This document shows, piece by piece, positions 1 through 10,793 of a stretch of DNA of 64,000 nucleotides. The notes beneath the pieces were generated by a model. It did not search any database, was not told the origin of the DNA, and saw nothing but the letters and a program-made list of their open reading frames with translations. Source of the DNA: Brevibacterium sp. W7.2 (GTDB taxonomy: Bacteria; Actinomycetota; Actinomycetes; Actinomycetales; Brevibacteriaceae); the NCBI RefSeq assembly GCF_018137945.1, contig NZ_CP073089.1, positions 2,356,001 to 2,420,000 on the forward strand. Direction: 5' to 3'. The position numbers were made by a program, and so were the translations under genes. The number at the start of each line of letters is the position of its first letter. The first letter of the stretch is position 1.

Positions 1-1
1 C

Positions 2-438
2 GTCTACGTCGTGCCGCGGCCCGATGGGGAGCTCGTCCTCGGGGCGACGTCCCGGGAGGACGGCCAGGCGGGCATCCTCGCCGAGGGCGTCCACCGTCTC
101 CTCCACGACGCCGAACGCCTCGTGCCCGGGCTCCTCGGATGTGAGATCACCGAGATCACGGCACGGGCCCGGCCCGGCTCGCCCGACGATCTCCCCCTCC
201 TCGGTCGCACCGACCCCGGTCTCGTCGTCTCCACCGGGTACTTCCGCCACGGGGTGCTCCTCGCACCGTTCGGGGCCCGCCTCGGCGCGGATCTCGTCGT
301 CGGCGCGGACTCCGCGTGGCTGCCCGTCGGTGCGCGCGAGGCTGTGGCACCGGCACGGTTCGAGTCCGACCACTCGCCATCATCACCGCAGTCACCGGCT
401 GCACCACTGCTGACAGCGCTGACAGCAAGGAAGGGATC

Positions 439-442
<4 letters not shown>
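2..442 (+). CDS. thiO: Glycine oxidase ThiO, C-terminal part (5' end outside the window)
   Basis: The frame is open from the window edge and stops at 440-442. The translated end resembles the C-terminal FAD-binding part of ThiO/DadA-type oxidases: a segment about a high-ranking redox site ending PLLGRTDPGLVVSTGY, then a glycine-rich stretch GVLLAPFGARLGADLV that would contact FAD. ThiO oxidises glycine to the imine used for the thiazole ring of thiamine. The stop overlaps the thiS start by 4 nt (ATGA at 439-442), so the two are translationally coupled. The family call rests on this tail plus the thiS-thiG-thiF genes that follow; the N-terminal Rossmann motif is not visible. Confidence 0.85.
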
Positions 443-2620
<2,178 letters not shown>

Positions 2621-2637
<17 letters not shown>

Positions 2638-3100
2638 GGCGGCGACGCAGTCCGTTCTCGCCTGCTCGCATGACGATGCCGTGCATGCCGGCGGAGATCG
2701 GCCTGAGGACCCGGACGGATCGCCGTCTGGTCGTCACGCACCAGGTCGCGGAGATCGCGGTGAGCGGCCCGGTGCGCGCCAGAGTCCAGACGCCGACGCC
2801 GCGCAGGTCGCCGTCGGCGAGGAGGCGCACCTGCCGCGGTGGACTGAGACCCTCGATGGACAGCGTGATGTCGAACGCGACGCCGAGGGGGCTGCGCACG
2901 GTGATCTCCGCGCGGCTGCCGGGGTGGACACCGGAGTCGTCCGTGGTGGCCGCGGCGATGCCCGGCCACCACTGCGGCCAGGCCTCGACTTCTGTGAGGA
3001 CCGACCACACCGCAGGAAGGGGATCGGCCACCCGCCACACCGACTCGAAGTGGAAGGGCGCGGACTCACCGGGGCGGGGGCGGGTGTGCTCGTGGCTCAT
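2621..3100 (-). CDS. SRPBCC (START-like) family protein
   Basis: 159 residues starting MSHEHTRPRPGE. The sequence FHFESVWRVADPLPAVWSVLTEVEAWPQWWPGI is the typical first helix and strand of polyketide-cyclase/START-like folds, in which tryptophan pairs line a hydrophobic ligand cavity. The C-terminus has a basic stretch (TTRRRSVRVLRP). Its ligand is not predictable. The 3' end overlaps thiF convergently by 17 nt. The start is ATG at 3100, 48 nt from the divergent mug-like gene. Confidence 0.75.
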
Positions 3101-3148
3101 GGCGGGCCTCCGTTCGATGCGTCGTCCTTCGACGGTAGTCTGGGTGGC

Positions 3149-3790
3149 GTGCCAGCCGAAAATCGCCGACCCCGCAGACCGTCGCCGCTCGGCGGGCGGA
3201 AGCCGACGAAGGACGACCTCGCGCAGTTCGCCACCGACGATCCCGACGCCATCGACGATGTTCTCCCGGCCGGACCGGGAGGACTCTCCCTGCTCATCGT
3301 CGGCATCAATCCGGGACTGTGGACGGCGGCGGTCAATGCGCCCTTCGCCCGTCCGGGCAATCGCTTCTGGCCCTCGCTCCATCGGGGCGGGCTGACCGAT
3401 CACCTCGTCGATGCCTCTCTCGGTCTCTCCGCCGAGGATGAGGAGCATCTGCTCTCCCGGGGCATCGGGATCACCAACCTCGTCGGGCGGGCCACTGCCC
3501 GGGCAGATGAGCTGACGAACGAGGAGCTGCGCGCCGGCGGTGCCCGCCTCGTCGCGCGCTTGGCCGATCTTCGGCCGGCAGCCGTGGCGATCGCCGGGAT
3601 CACCTCGTTCCGGATCGCGTTCTCCCAGCCGAAAGCGACGCTCGGCGTTCAGGACACTTCGCTCATTCCCGGGTGGCCGGAGGACGTCGCTCTGCGCGTC
3701 GTGCCGCAGCCGAGCGGCTTGAACGCGCATTACAACATCGCGGCCCTCGCCGACATCTGGCGGGAGACGTGGGCTGCCATCGAGTCGTGA
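3149..3790 (+). CDS. mug: G/U mismatch-specific uracil-DNA glycosylase (Mug/TDG family)
   Basis: 213 residues. Motif 1 is LLIVGINPGLWTAA followed by the family signature FARPGNRFWPSLH; motif 2 is VVPQPSGLNAHY (E. coli Mug has PSGLN). It would excise uracil or ethenocytosine opposite guanine during base-excision repair. The GTG start at 3149 is preceded 7 nt upstream by a -10-like TAGTCT (3136-3141) with no Shine-Dalgarno, so a leaderless transcript is likely. The first 40 residues are basic and poorly conserved. Confidence 0.88.
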   Translation: MPAENRRPRRPSPLGGRKPTKDDLAQFATDDPDAIDDVLPAGPGGLSLLIVGINPGLWTAAVNAPFARPGNRFWPSLHRGGLTDHLVDASLGLSAEDEEHLLSRGIGITNLVGRATARADELTNEELRAGGARLVARLADLRPAAVAIAGITSFRIAFSQPKATLGVQDTSLIPGWPEDVALRVVPQPSGLNAHYNIAALADIWRETWAAIES

Positions 3791-3846
3791 CCTCGCCGGG
3801 CTGACGACGGGGCCTCCGCCGGATCAGGGTGAGGCCGCTGCCGGGG

Positions 3847-4461
3847 TCATGACCCGTCCGCCCCGGGGCTCGTCGCCGCTGGCTGACCGAAATGCTCCCG
3901 GCAGCGGGCGACGTAGGTGTCGAGGCCGCCGACGTGGCTGGCGTCGATGTCGGTGGCGGCGCCGGTCGGCTGCGCGGCGATGCGCTCATGGAACACGGCG
4001 TCGCGACCGCAGATCGTGCAGACTGCGGTGAGCTTCGTGACGTCCTCGGCGAGTGCCATGAAGGTCGGCAGCGGTTCGAACGGTGCACCGTCGAAGGTCA
4101 CGCAGAGGCCTTCGACGATGACCGTGGCACCCGTGGCCAGGAGGTCGTCGACGACCGGGACGAGGTCGGGACCGAAGAACTGCGCTTCGTCGATGGCGAT
4201 GAGGTCGAAGTCCTCCGCTGCGGCCGCCGCGGCGAGATCGGAGACATTGCCGACGGGGATCGCGGGAATGTTGACCCCGATGTGCGAGGTGACGGCCGAG
4301 AGTTCGGCGCGGGTGTCGAGGGAATGGCTGATGACGAGCGCATTGACGCCGGCGATGCGAGCACGCCGGACACGGCGCATGAGCTCTTCGGACTTGCCGG
4401 AGAACATCGGACCGGTGATGACTTCGAGGCGGCCGACCGGGGGCGCAGCGCTGGCGTGCAT
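3847..4461 (-). CDS. tdk: Thymidine kinase (type II)
   Basis: 204 residues. The P-loop is GPMFSGKS (17-24), Walker B is LIAIDEAQFF, and the lasso/zinc region has CTIC and a C-terminal CREH, as in type II thymidine kinases. It phosphorylates thymidine to dTMP in the salvage pathway. Upstream on the coding strand a TAGGCT hexamer ends 6 nt before the ATG, suggesting a leaderless mRNA. It stands alone; the gene converges on mug. Confidence 0.95.
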   Translation of the reverse strand: MHASAAPPVGRLEVITGPMFSGKSEELMRRVRRARIAGVNALVISHSLDTRAELSAVTSHIGVNIPAIPVGNVSDLAAAAAAEDFDLIAIDEAQFFGPDLVPVVDDLLATGATVIVEGLCVTFDGAPFEPLPTFMALAEDVTKLTAVCTICGRDAVFHERIAAQPTGAATDIDASHVGGLDTYVARCREHFGQPAATSPGADGS

Positions 4462-4534
4462 GGGATCAGCCTAGCCCGAGGCGGTGACACACAGTGGTCG
4501 GACCGGGAAACACGGGCGTCGGACCGGGACGCGG

Positions 4535-4573
4535 CCTCAGTTGCCCTGACCTTGGTTGCCCTGACCTCAGTTG
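4535..4573. repeat. 15-bp tandem repeat at the 3' end of the PepSY lipoprotein gene
   Basis: Units CCTCAGTTGCCCTGA (4535-4549), CCTTGGTTGCCCTGA (4550-4564) and a partial CCTCAGTTG (4565-4573) follow each other. The last unit contains the TGA stop (minus strand) of the PepSY gene. Read through in frame on the minus strand, the repeat would add a short QGN-rich tail. The upstream stretch also repeats GTCGGACCGGGA. Confidence 0.7.
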
Positions 4574-5244
4574 TCGACGGTGACCGTCTTCGAGTCCACG
4601 TCCACGGTGACCTCGGTGTCGGCACTGCCGTCCTCGTAGTCGAACTGGTACTCGATGCGATCGTCGTCGGATTCGAGCTTCCAGCTCGTCAGGCGCCCTG
4701 TGCCCTGCCCGGCGGCGAGGCCGAGCGCCTCGTCGAACGTCATCGGCGAGCTGAGATCGATGGCCTGCTCGGAGTCCTCGGTGGTGTCCTCGTCGCGGCC
4801 GACGACGTCGCCGGAGTCCGCATCGACCGTGACGTCGTAGTCCGTCGTGCCGGAGAGGATCTTCACCTCGTACTGCCACGCGTCGTCACGGCGATCGTGG
4901 TCGAGTTCGATGGCGTGGACGGTGCCGTCGCCGACGTCGGCCTGCGCTGCGGTGATCGCGTCCTCGGGGGTCACCTGCGGCTGGACCCGGCTCAGGTCGG
5001 CGTCGGCCGACAGCGGCGACTGGCCGGACTGGCCGTCTTGCTCGGACTGGTCTGCTTGCGCGGACGGGCCGGCGGGGGCGCTCTCCTCAGCCGATTCGGA
5101 GCTCACCGATCCGGCCTGCGTCGGCTGGCTCGACGCGGCGTCTGCGGTCTGGGATTCGGTATTCCCGCCGGCGCACCCGGTCAGGGCGAGGCTGAAGGCG
5201 AGCGTGACGACAGCGGCGAGGTAGGTCGGCTTCGCAGTCTTCAT
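4567..5244 (-). CDS. PepSY-domain lipoprotein
   Basis: 225 residues. A signal peptide runs from MKTAKPTYLAAVVTL to a lipobox (SLALTGC), so the protein is probably lipid-anchored outside the membrane. A Ser/Gln/Ala-rich linker (about 23-80) precedes two PepSY-like repeats: EDAITAAQADVGDGTVHAIE with YEVKILSGTTDYDVTVDADSG, and FDEALGLAAGQG with IEYQFDYEDGSADTEVTVDVDS. PepSY proteins often modulate proteases or redox systems; the partner is unknown here. An in-frame GTG at 5253 is an alternative start; neither has a clear ribosome-binding site. Confidence 0.85.
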   Translation of the reverse strand: MKTAKPTYLAAVVTLAFSLALTGCAGGNTESQTADAASSQPTQAGSVSSESAEESAPAGPSAQADQSEQDGQSGQSPLSADADLSRVQPQVTPEDAITAAQADVGDGTVHAIELDHDRRDDAWQYEVKILSGTTDYDVTVDADSGDVVGRDEDTTEDSEQAIDLSSPMTFDEALGLAAGQGTGRLTSWKLESDDDRIEYQFDYEDGSADTEVTVDVDSKTVTVDN

Positions 5245-5324
5245 ACCAGTCACGGTAGCAACGCGGCCGGGAGCCCGTCAGGAAAATAAGAGAACTATCA
5301 TCGGATCGACCCGAGTCGGCAGGA

Positions 5325-5786
5325 TCAGTCGAGGCAGAACTCGTTGCCCTCGGGATCGGCCATGACGATGAAACCGGTCTCCATCGGCGGTTTCGGTTCG
5401 AACCGCTGCAGACGTTCGGCCCCGAGGGCGACGAGCCGATTGCATTCGGCTTCGAGGGCGTCCATCCGATCGGCACCCTGCAGACCGGGTGCGGCACGGA
5501 CGTCGAGGTGGATGCGGTTCTTCACCGTCTTCTCCTCGGGGACCGTCTGGAAGAACACCCGCGGGCCGCGCCCGGACGGGTCTTCGATCGCGGCGCGCAT
5601 GTCCTCCGGTCTCATCTTGACGCCGAGTCCCTCGAGGAACTCCCTCCACGCGTCGAACGGATCCTGCCCGTCGGCGAGCGAGGCACCGGGCGGCCCGGGG
5701 ATGACGTAGCCGAGGACCTCCGCCCAGAACCTCGCGACGAGGATCGGGTCATGACAGTCGACGGTGATCTGCACGGAACGGCTCAT
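5325..5786 (-). CDS. VOC-superfamily protein (glyoxalase/bleomycin-resistance-like)
   Basis: 153 residues. It opens with VQITVDCHDPILVARFWAEVLGY, the characteristic VOC start with a metal-site histidine, and ends with FIVMADPEGNEFCLD, the conserved C-terminal strand bearing the Glu ligand. The central stretch RIHLDVRA holds another His. This subfamily (often annotated glyoxalase-like) has no assigned substrate. A good ribosome-binding site (GAGGAG) precedes the ATG. The gene is single and divergent from the YrhK-like gene across 374 bp. Confidence 0.85.
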   Translation of the reverse strand: MSRSVQITVDCHDPILVARFWAEVLGYVIPGPPGASLADGQDPFDAWREFLEGLGVKMRPEDMRAAIEDPSGRGPRVFFQTVPEEKTVKNRIHLDVRAAPGLQGADRMDALEAECNRLVALGAERLQRFEPKPPMETGFIVMADPEGNEFCLD

Positions 5787-6160
5787 GATGTCTCCTCATC
5801 GAGAGTCTGGCGCGTGGTGAGTGTCGGTGGTGCTGACTGTAGCCGACGCCACTGACACGGCAGCGTCGACGCGTCCCACGGGTGACGCATGCGTGACGGT
5901 CATGTGCCGCAGAATCCGACGCCCACGGTCCCGAAGCGTCGCACCGCTCTCCCGCTGTCGCTGCCGAACAGCCCGGTCGGAAGAGCCGCATGTCCGGCGT
6001 CTGCGCCGACGACCGGCAAACCACCGACAACCATCGAGTCTCCGCGCGAGCTGAGTCTTCCTGCGAGTCCACCGCCGAGCTCTGTCTCAGATGGCGCGCG
6101 CACCGCAGCCCCGCATAAAATCGCAACGGCCCTTTTCCCACCAACCCTCTGGAGGACTGC
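5787..6160. other. Gene-free stretch upstream of the YrhK-like gene
   Basis: 374 bp between two divergent genes. Open frames here are short and lack family-like sequence. The only signal I see is a TAAAAT hexamer at 6116-6121, suited as a -10 element for the downstream gene, giving a leader of roughly 30 nt that carries GGAGGA at 6151-6156. No hairpin or riboswitch-like fold was recognised. Confidence 0.4.
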
Positions 6161-6451
6161 TTGACCACGCAGGAACACGACCTCATCATGCACATCGGAC
6201 ACGACGAGATCGTCATCCGCCAGCGCTACCAGATGATCAGCATCGCCAACGATGTCCTCATCGGCCTGTGGTTCCTCATCGGCAGCTTCATGTTCTTCTC
6301 CGACTCGCTCATGTTCGCCGGCACGTGCCTCTTCGTCCTCGGCAGCATCGAGATGCTCATCCGCCCGGTCATCCGCTTCGCCCGCCACATCCACCTGCAG
6401 AAATTCCGCACCCCGGGCACGCTGACGACCGAATCGTCCTACGACTACTGA
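6161..6451 (+). CDS. YrhK-domain-like small membrane protein
   Basis: 96 residues from a TTG start chosen because GGAGGA lies 4 nt upstream (6151-6156); an ATG at 6188 lacks such a site. Two hydrophobic helices (about 28-47 and 50-68) are separated by a short turn: NDVLIGLWFLIGSFMFFSD then AGTCLFVLGSIEMLI. The layout fits the YrhK domain, a two-helix module of unknown function. The tail is basic (RFARHIHLQKFR). No operon partner is evident. Confidence 0.75.
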   Translation: MTTQEHDLIMHIGHDEIVIRQRYQMISIANDVLIGLWFLIGSFMFFSDSLMFAGTCLFVLGSIEMLIRPVIRFARHIHLQKFRTPGTLTTESSYDY

Positions 6452-6521
6452 GCCACCGCCGGCCGCGCACCACCGACCACTCGACACCGACCACCCACCA
6501 CTGGTCTCGCGACACCGCCCA

Positions 6522-6562
6522 CGCTCAGGCGTCGGCGCCAGCCGCGCTCAGACGTCGGCGCC
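6522..6562. repeat. 18-bp direct repeat at the 3' end of the ECF ATPase gene
   Basis: CGCTCAGGCGTCGGCGCC (6522-6539) and CGCTCAGACGTCGGCGCC (6545-6562) differ at one base, with a 23-bp period. The second copy includes the TGA stop of the ATPase gene (6548-6550, minus strand). Confidence 0.7.
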
Positions 6563-8065
6563 CGTCGCGCCGAGGCGACTCCTGTCGAGAGTGACGATCC
6601 GATCGGCGGCCGATCCCGCCCACCGCCGGTCGTGGGTGACCGCGATGACGGCGCCGCCTCGCCCGCAGAAGTCCGCGACGACATCGTTGAGCCTCGCCAT
6701 CGCCGCCGCGTCCCTGCCCTGTGTCGGTTCGTCGAGCAGAAGGACCGCCGGTTCCGTGATGAGCGCCGAGGCGATGACGACGTCCTTCCGCCGCGCAGTC
6801 CCGAGGTCGAAGGGATGGGCTTCGGCCGCCTCGGTGAGGCCCAGCGTCGCCATCGCCGAGGCGACCGCCGCTGCCCGCTCCGCGACGACGGCCTCACGCT
6901 CACGCCTCCGATGTCGGGGCAGGGGTGCGGCTCGCCCCAGCTCGCTGGCGACCGTCGAGGCCGAGAGCTGGGTGCCAGGATCCTGACCGACCCATCCGAG
7001 GTGCGCGGCTCGCCGGCCGGCGGGCATGCCCGGCAGCACGATGTCCTCGCCGAGGCGGTGCACCGTCATCGCACCCGTCACCGTGGCGCCGCGGCCGAGG
7101 AGGCCGGCGAGAGCGCGCAGCAGCGTCGACTTCCCGGCACCGTTCGCACCGGTGAGCGCGAGGAGTTCACCCGGATGCAGCCGGAGATCGACGCCGTCGA
7201 GGATCACAGCCCCACCCCGTTCCACCCGCAGGCTCTCGATCGTGAGCACGGGCGCCGGCCGCGGGGTCTGCTGTCCGTCGTCGGGAAGAGCAGGCTTCGG
7301 CTCATCGGATTCGGAGGCGAGGGCCGCTGCACCTGGGGACCGGGCAGACGCACGCGCCGGCACCGACATCCACACGCCGTGCCCGGCAATCGCGGCGTCC
7401 CCGAGCGAGGCCGGTTCCGCCGCGGCGCCCAGCGTGCCCGAGGAGAGGAAGCTGACGGCGTCGCAGGCCTCGGCGACGTCGTCGAACTGGTGGCCGGTGA
7501 GGAGGACCGCTCCCCCGGAGTCCGTGTGGGCGCGCAGCCCGGCGATGAGACTCCGGCGCATCCGCGGGTCGAGCGAGAGCGCGGGCTCGTCGAGGACGAG
7601 GAGCACGGGGTCGAGGGCGAGGAGACCGGCGAGCGCGACGAGCTGCCGCTGTCCACCGGAGAGCGTGTCGAGGCGTCGGTCCCACAATTCGCCGAGACCG
7701 AATGCGCTGAGCGCGGCGGCGGCCGCCACCCGCGCGCGGTCGGCGGTCACGCCGTGGAGTCGGCTCGGCAGCTGCACCTCGTCGCCGACGATGCTCGTCA
7801 TTCCCGACAGCTGCGCCTCGGGATCGTCTCCGAGCATGACCGCGCTGTCGGTGACGACCGCGTGGCCGGTCACGGTCGCCTGCTCGGCGAGGAGTCCGAC
7901 GGTGAGCCGGGCCAGTGTCGAGATCCCCGAGCGCTGCGGACCGAGCACCGCGTGCATGCGTCCGGGATCCAGCCGCAGGCTGATGTCGGTGAGCGCCGGC
8001 GCCTGCGCAGCCCGGTACGTGACGTCGACCCCGGCGAGGTCGAGCACTGTCGCAGAAGGGTTCAT
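6548..8065 (-). CDS. ECF transporter fused ATPase (two ABC domains, asymmetric)
   Basis: 505 residues with two tandem ABC ATPase domains that would power the ECF transporter encoded just upstream. Domain 1 (about 5-240): the Walker A loop reads GPQRSGIST (42-50), so the catalytic Lys is Ile48, and the usual Q-loop glutamine is not apparent; its LSGGQRQ signature, LLVLDEP Walker B and switch His (TGHQ) are intact. Domain 2 (about 273-505): Walker A GANGAGKST, Q-loop GWVGQDP and Walker B LLLDEPT are intact, but the signature is DLGTARRKD. Pairing therefore gives one consensus ATP site and one degenerate site. The start overlaps the T-subunit stop by 4 nt. Confidence 0.93.
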   Translation of the reverse strand: MNPSATVLDLAGVDVTYRAAQAPALTDISLRLDPGRMHAVLGPQRSGISTLARLTVGLLAEQATVTGHAVVTDSAVMLGDDPEAQLSGMTSIVGDEVQLPSRLHGVTADRARVAAAAALSAFGLGELWDRRLDTLSGGQRQLVALAGLLALDPVLLVLDEPALSLDPRMRRSLIAGLRAHTDSGGAVLLTGHQFDDVAEACDAVSFLSSGTLGAAAEPASLGDAAIAGHGVWMSVPARASARSPGAAALASESDEPKPALPDDGQQTPRPAPVLTIESLRVERGGAVILDGVDLRLHPGELLALTGANGAGKSTLLRALAGLLGRGATVTGAMTVHRLGEDIVLPGMPAGRRAAHLGWVGQDPGTQLSASTVASELGRAAPLPRHRRREREAVVAERAAAVASAMATLGLTEAAEAHPFDLGTARRKDVVIASALITEPAVLLLDEPTQGRDAAAMARLNDVVADFCGRGGAVIAVTHDRRWAGSAADRIVTLDRSRLGATGADV

Positions 8066-8868
8066 CCCCGACCTCCGAGCAGCGTGTCGGCGCTCGGCAG
8101 GGGCAGGAAGCCGGCCACCGAGGCGACGATGAGGGCGACGGTGAGGAGGGGACCGCCTCGGCGGATGAAGGACTGGACCCGGTCGTCGCGGTGATCCTGC
8201 AGGTCAACGGCGTGGTCGGAGCGGGCGAAGCCGCGCTGGTCGAGGACCTCGTGGCGTTGGTCGACGCCGACGAGCAGGGAGGTGAAGAGGCCTGCGACGA
8301 TGCGCGGGAGGAGCCGGATGCGCGTTCCCCACCGGTGCGTCGGCCATCCGCGGGCGGCGAGAGCATCGAGGACGTCGGTGGTGCGTCGGCGCACCAACGG
8401 GATGAGGCTGAGCGCGGAGGCGCAGATGTAGGCCACCGTCGCGGGCAGGCGGAGGGCGATGAGGCCGTCGAAGAGCCGCGCGGAGTCGTTGCCGAGCCCG
8501 AACAGCGCACCGAGGGCGATGAGCGCGGTGACCCGCAGCCAGATCTGGGCCGCGATCGCGAGGCCTTCGACGGTGACGCGAACGGCCCCGGACTGCCAGA
8601 GCACGGTCACCGCCGTCCCGGGGTAGAAGAGGCCCTGCACGAGGCCGACGACGATGAGCAGCGGCAGGCTCAGGCCCGCCACCGTCAGCGCCCATCGGGT
8701 CAGAGAGACCCTCCTCGTCGCCACGGCTGCGATGAGCGAGCCGAGGATGACGGCGGCGGGGACGACAGGTGACGGAATCCCGAACACGAGGAAGAGGGCG
8801 CAGGCCATGACGATGAGGTCGGTGGCCGGGTGCCAGCGAGTTCGGGATTCCGGGATCGCTGTCGTCAT
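8062..8868 (-). CDS. ECF transporter transmembrane T component (EcfT/CbiQ family)
   Basis: 268 residues with several hydrophobic helices from residue 13 on (LIVMACALFLVFGIP, VVPAAVILGSLIAAV, LPLLIVVGLVQGLFYPG) and the cytoplasmic coupling region with the Ala-Arg-Gly motif (LDALAARGW) that contacts the ATPase. The final segment VALIVASVAGFLPL is another helix. It sits between the S component (gap-free) and the ATPase (4-nt overlap), so subunit stoichiometry is set by one mRNA. Confidence 0.92.
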   Translation of the reverse strand: MTTAIPESRTRWHPATDLIVMACALFLVFGIPSPVVPAAVILGSLIAAVATRRVSLTRWALTVAGLSLPLLIVVGLVQGLFYPGTAVTVLWQSGAVRVTVEGLAIAAQIWLRVTALIALGALFGLGNDSARLFDGLIALRLPATVAYICASALSLIPLVRRRTTDVLDALAARGWPTHRWGTRIRLLPRIVAGLFTSLLVGVDQRHEVLDQRGFARSDHAVDLQDHRDDRVQSFIRRGGPLLTVALIVASVAGFLPLPSADTLLGGRG

Positions 8869-9711
8869 TCAGCTCAGACGCTGGGCGCGCGCCTGCGGGG
8901 GACGGCTGTGTTCGGTGAACGGGTACCTGCCGAGGATCCGGCGGGGCAGGGTGCGGAGCACGAGATAGGCGAGGCCGAAGATCAGCGCCTTGTCGATGAT
9001 GTCGGAGACGATGCTCTGGGCGAGAGTCGCGGCGAGCATCTCCTGTCCGGCCGCTTGGAGGATCGCGACGATGCCGCCGGTGCCGGCCCCGAGTCCGCCG
9101 CCGAAGACGTAGGCGGCCACCGGGGCGCCGAGAGCCGCGGCGGGGATTCCCGCGAGCGCACCGGCGAGCACCGCGAACCAGGGGGTGCGGAAGGCGCCGA
9201 GGCGGGCGGCCCATCCGGCGGCGGCGCCGATGAAGGCAGCGCCGGTGGTGAAGGCGATGACGCTGGGGTTGAGGGTCACTCCCCAGATGAGGTTCGAGAT
9301 GATGCCGGTGAACGCTCCGGCTGCCGGTCCGGCGAGAACGCCGATCATCACGGTGCCGATGGAGTCGAGGTAGAGCGGGATCGGGGTGAGCGTGCCGACG
9401 ACCTGGCCGATGACGATGTTGAGGGCGATGGCCACGGGGATGAGCGCGATGATGCTGCGCGGAATGAGCGGCAGGGTGCCGGCCGCCAGGAGGATGCCGC
9501 CGGCGAGGTACCCGACCATGACCCACAGGGTGGTGTGGCCGAGGTCGGTGCCGAGGTTGGCGGGCTGGGTGAGGAGGACGACGAGGTAGGTCGCGAGGAT
9601 GACGGCGGTGCCGAGGACGGTGAGGGTGAGAGTGATGGGGGTTTGTCCGGGACCAGTCGGTGCGGCTGGCCCCTGCCCAGACAGAGTGCGGGTGGTCGTG
9701 TCTCTAACCAT
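8869..9711 (-). CDS. ECF transporter substrate-binding S component
   Basis: 280 residues, strongly hydrophobic. Helices include TLTVLGTAVILATYLVVLLT, VMVGYLAGGILLAAG and IIALIPVAIALNIVIGQVVG. The motif PLYLDSIGTVMIGVLAGP is characteristic of several ECF S-subunits. The gene overlaps the 3' end of the nucleoside hydrolase by 8 nt and is followed directly by the T component. The adjacent hydrolase suggests a nucleoside or nucleoside-like substrate, but the sequence does not settle this. Confidence 0.88.
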   Translation of the reverse strand: MVRDTTTRTLSGQGPAAPTGPGQTPITLTLTVLGTAVILATYLVVLLTQPANLGTDLGHTTLWVMVGYLAGGILLAAGTLPLIPRSIIALIPVAIALNIVIGQVVGTLTPIPLYLDSIGTVMIGVLAGPAAGAFTGIISNLIWGVTLNPSVIAFTTGAAFIGAAAGWAARLGAFRTPWFAVLAGALAGIPAAALGAPVAAYVFGGGLGAGTGGIVAILQAAGQEMLAATLAQSIVSDIIDKALIFGLAYLVLRTLPRRILGRYPFTEHSRPPQARAQRLS

Positions 9712-10786
9712 GGTGTGGTCCCTTCTTCAGTGTGGCGCCGAGGTGGTCGAGGAAGAGTTCGGCATCGATCGAGCGGATGATCTCTGCGTTGGGTTCTCTC
9801 CCCCACCGCCCCAGCCAGTCGGCGACGGTTTCGCCTCGTGTGAGTGTACCGGTGAGTTCGACGTCGACCGGTGCTGTGGCAGTCTGCGACCAGGGCAGGG
9901 TGCTCTCCGACCGGTCAGGATCGCGGGCCCATGCGAGGGCGCAGGCAACGACGAAGGGGTCGTGGATGTGGGCGAGGTAGCCGAGTCCGTCCCATTCGTG
10001 GAACTCGAAGTAGAAGCGCAGGGCCGCGCCGAGTTCACGGAGCACTGTGTGCCACCGGTCGTCCGCATCGCCTGAGAGGATGGCCGCCCAGCGTTCGGGG
10101 GTCATTGCCACGGCTTCGGTGGCTTCGATCGGGGCGATGACGGGCAGAGCGATGTCGGGGTGCTCGTGACGGGCCCGGTCGAAGGCCGCGAGGACGGCGG
10201 CGGTCGATTCGGGGTCGAAGGTGACGTTCCATTCCGTCGTCGGGTGCGTGTTGCCGCGGTAGTTGAAGGCCCCGCCCATGATGAAGAGGCGGCGGAGCAG
10301 GTGGGGCAGCCGGGGTTCGATCTCCAGGGCGAGCGCGAGGTTCGTCGACGGCCCGATGACGATGCCGATGAGCTCGCCGGGGTGCGCGCGGGCGGCGTCG
10401 ACCCACGCCTGTGCCGCCGAGGTGGGGCTGAGCGGCACCGTCGGTTCCGGCAGGGTGGCGTAGCCGGCACCGGTCTGGCCGTGGGTGAGATCGGCGTACT
10501 CGATGTCGACGGTGTCGGGCTCCCCCACCGCCGATCCGGATGGCATCTGTGCGGCCGTTGATCTCTGGCGAGCCAGCGGCAGGGCATGGCCCGCGTGGAC
10601 GGGGATGTCGTCGGCTCCGGCGAGCGTGAGCCATCTCCGCGTGTTCTCGACGACCTGCGCGGTGGGAACGTTCCCGCCCGAGGCGGCGATGCCGACGACA
10701 TCGACGTCGTCCTGGCACAGGAGGTAGGCGAGCGCGAGCGCGTCGTCGATGCCCGGGTCGCAGTCGAGGAAGAGCGGCAGAGTCAT
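9704..10786 (-). CDS. Inosine-uridine preferring nucleoside hydrolase family protein
   Basis: 360 residues. The N-terminal calcium-binding motif LFLDCDPGIDDALALAY is the family signature. The catalytic/His region includes HDPFVVACALAW near residue 290, and GIVIGPSTNLALALE matches the family's substrate loop. It hydrolyses the N-glycosidic bond of ribonucleosides to base and ribose. It is the first gene of a four-gene operon with an ECF transporter, consistent with uptake and salvage. A perfect inverted repeat lies 7 nt upstream of the ATG. Confidence 0.93.
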   Translation of the reverse strand: MTLPLFLDCDPGIDDALALAYLLCQDDVDVVGIAASGGNVPTAQVVENTRRWLTLAGADDIPVHAGHALPLARQRSTAAQMPSGSAVGEPDTVDIEYADLTHGQTGAGYATLPEPTVPLSPTSAAQAWVDAARAHPGELIGIVIGPSTNLALALEIEPRLPHLLRRLFIMGGAFNYRGNTHPTTEWNVTFDPESTAAVLAAFDRARHEHPDIALPVIAPIEATEAVAMTPERWAAILSGDADDRWHTVLRELGAALRFYFEFHEWDGLGYLAHIHDPFVVACALAWARDPDRSESTLPWSQTATAPVDVELTGTLTRGETVADWLGRWGREPNAEIIRSIDAELFLDHLGATLKKGPHHG

Positions 10787-10793
10787 ACGTTCA

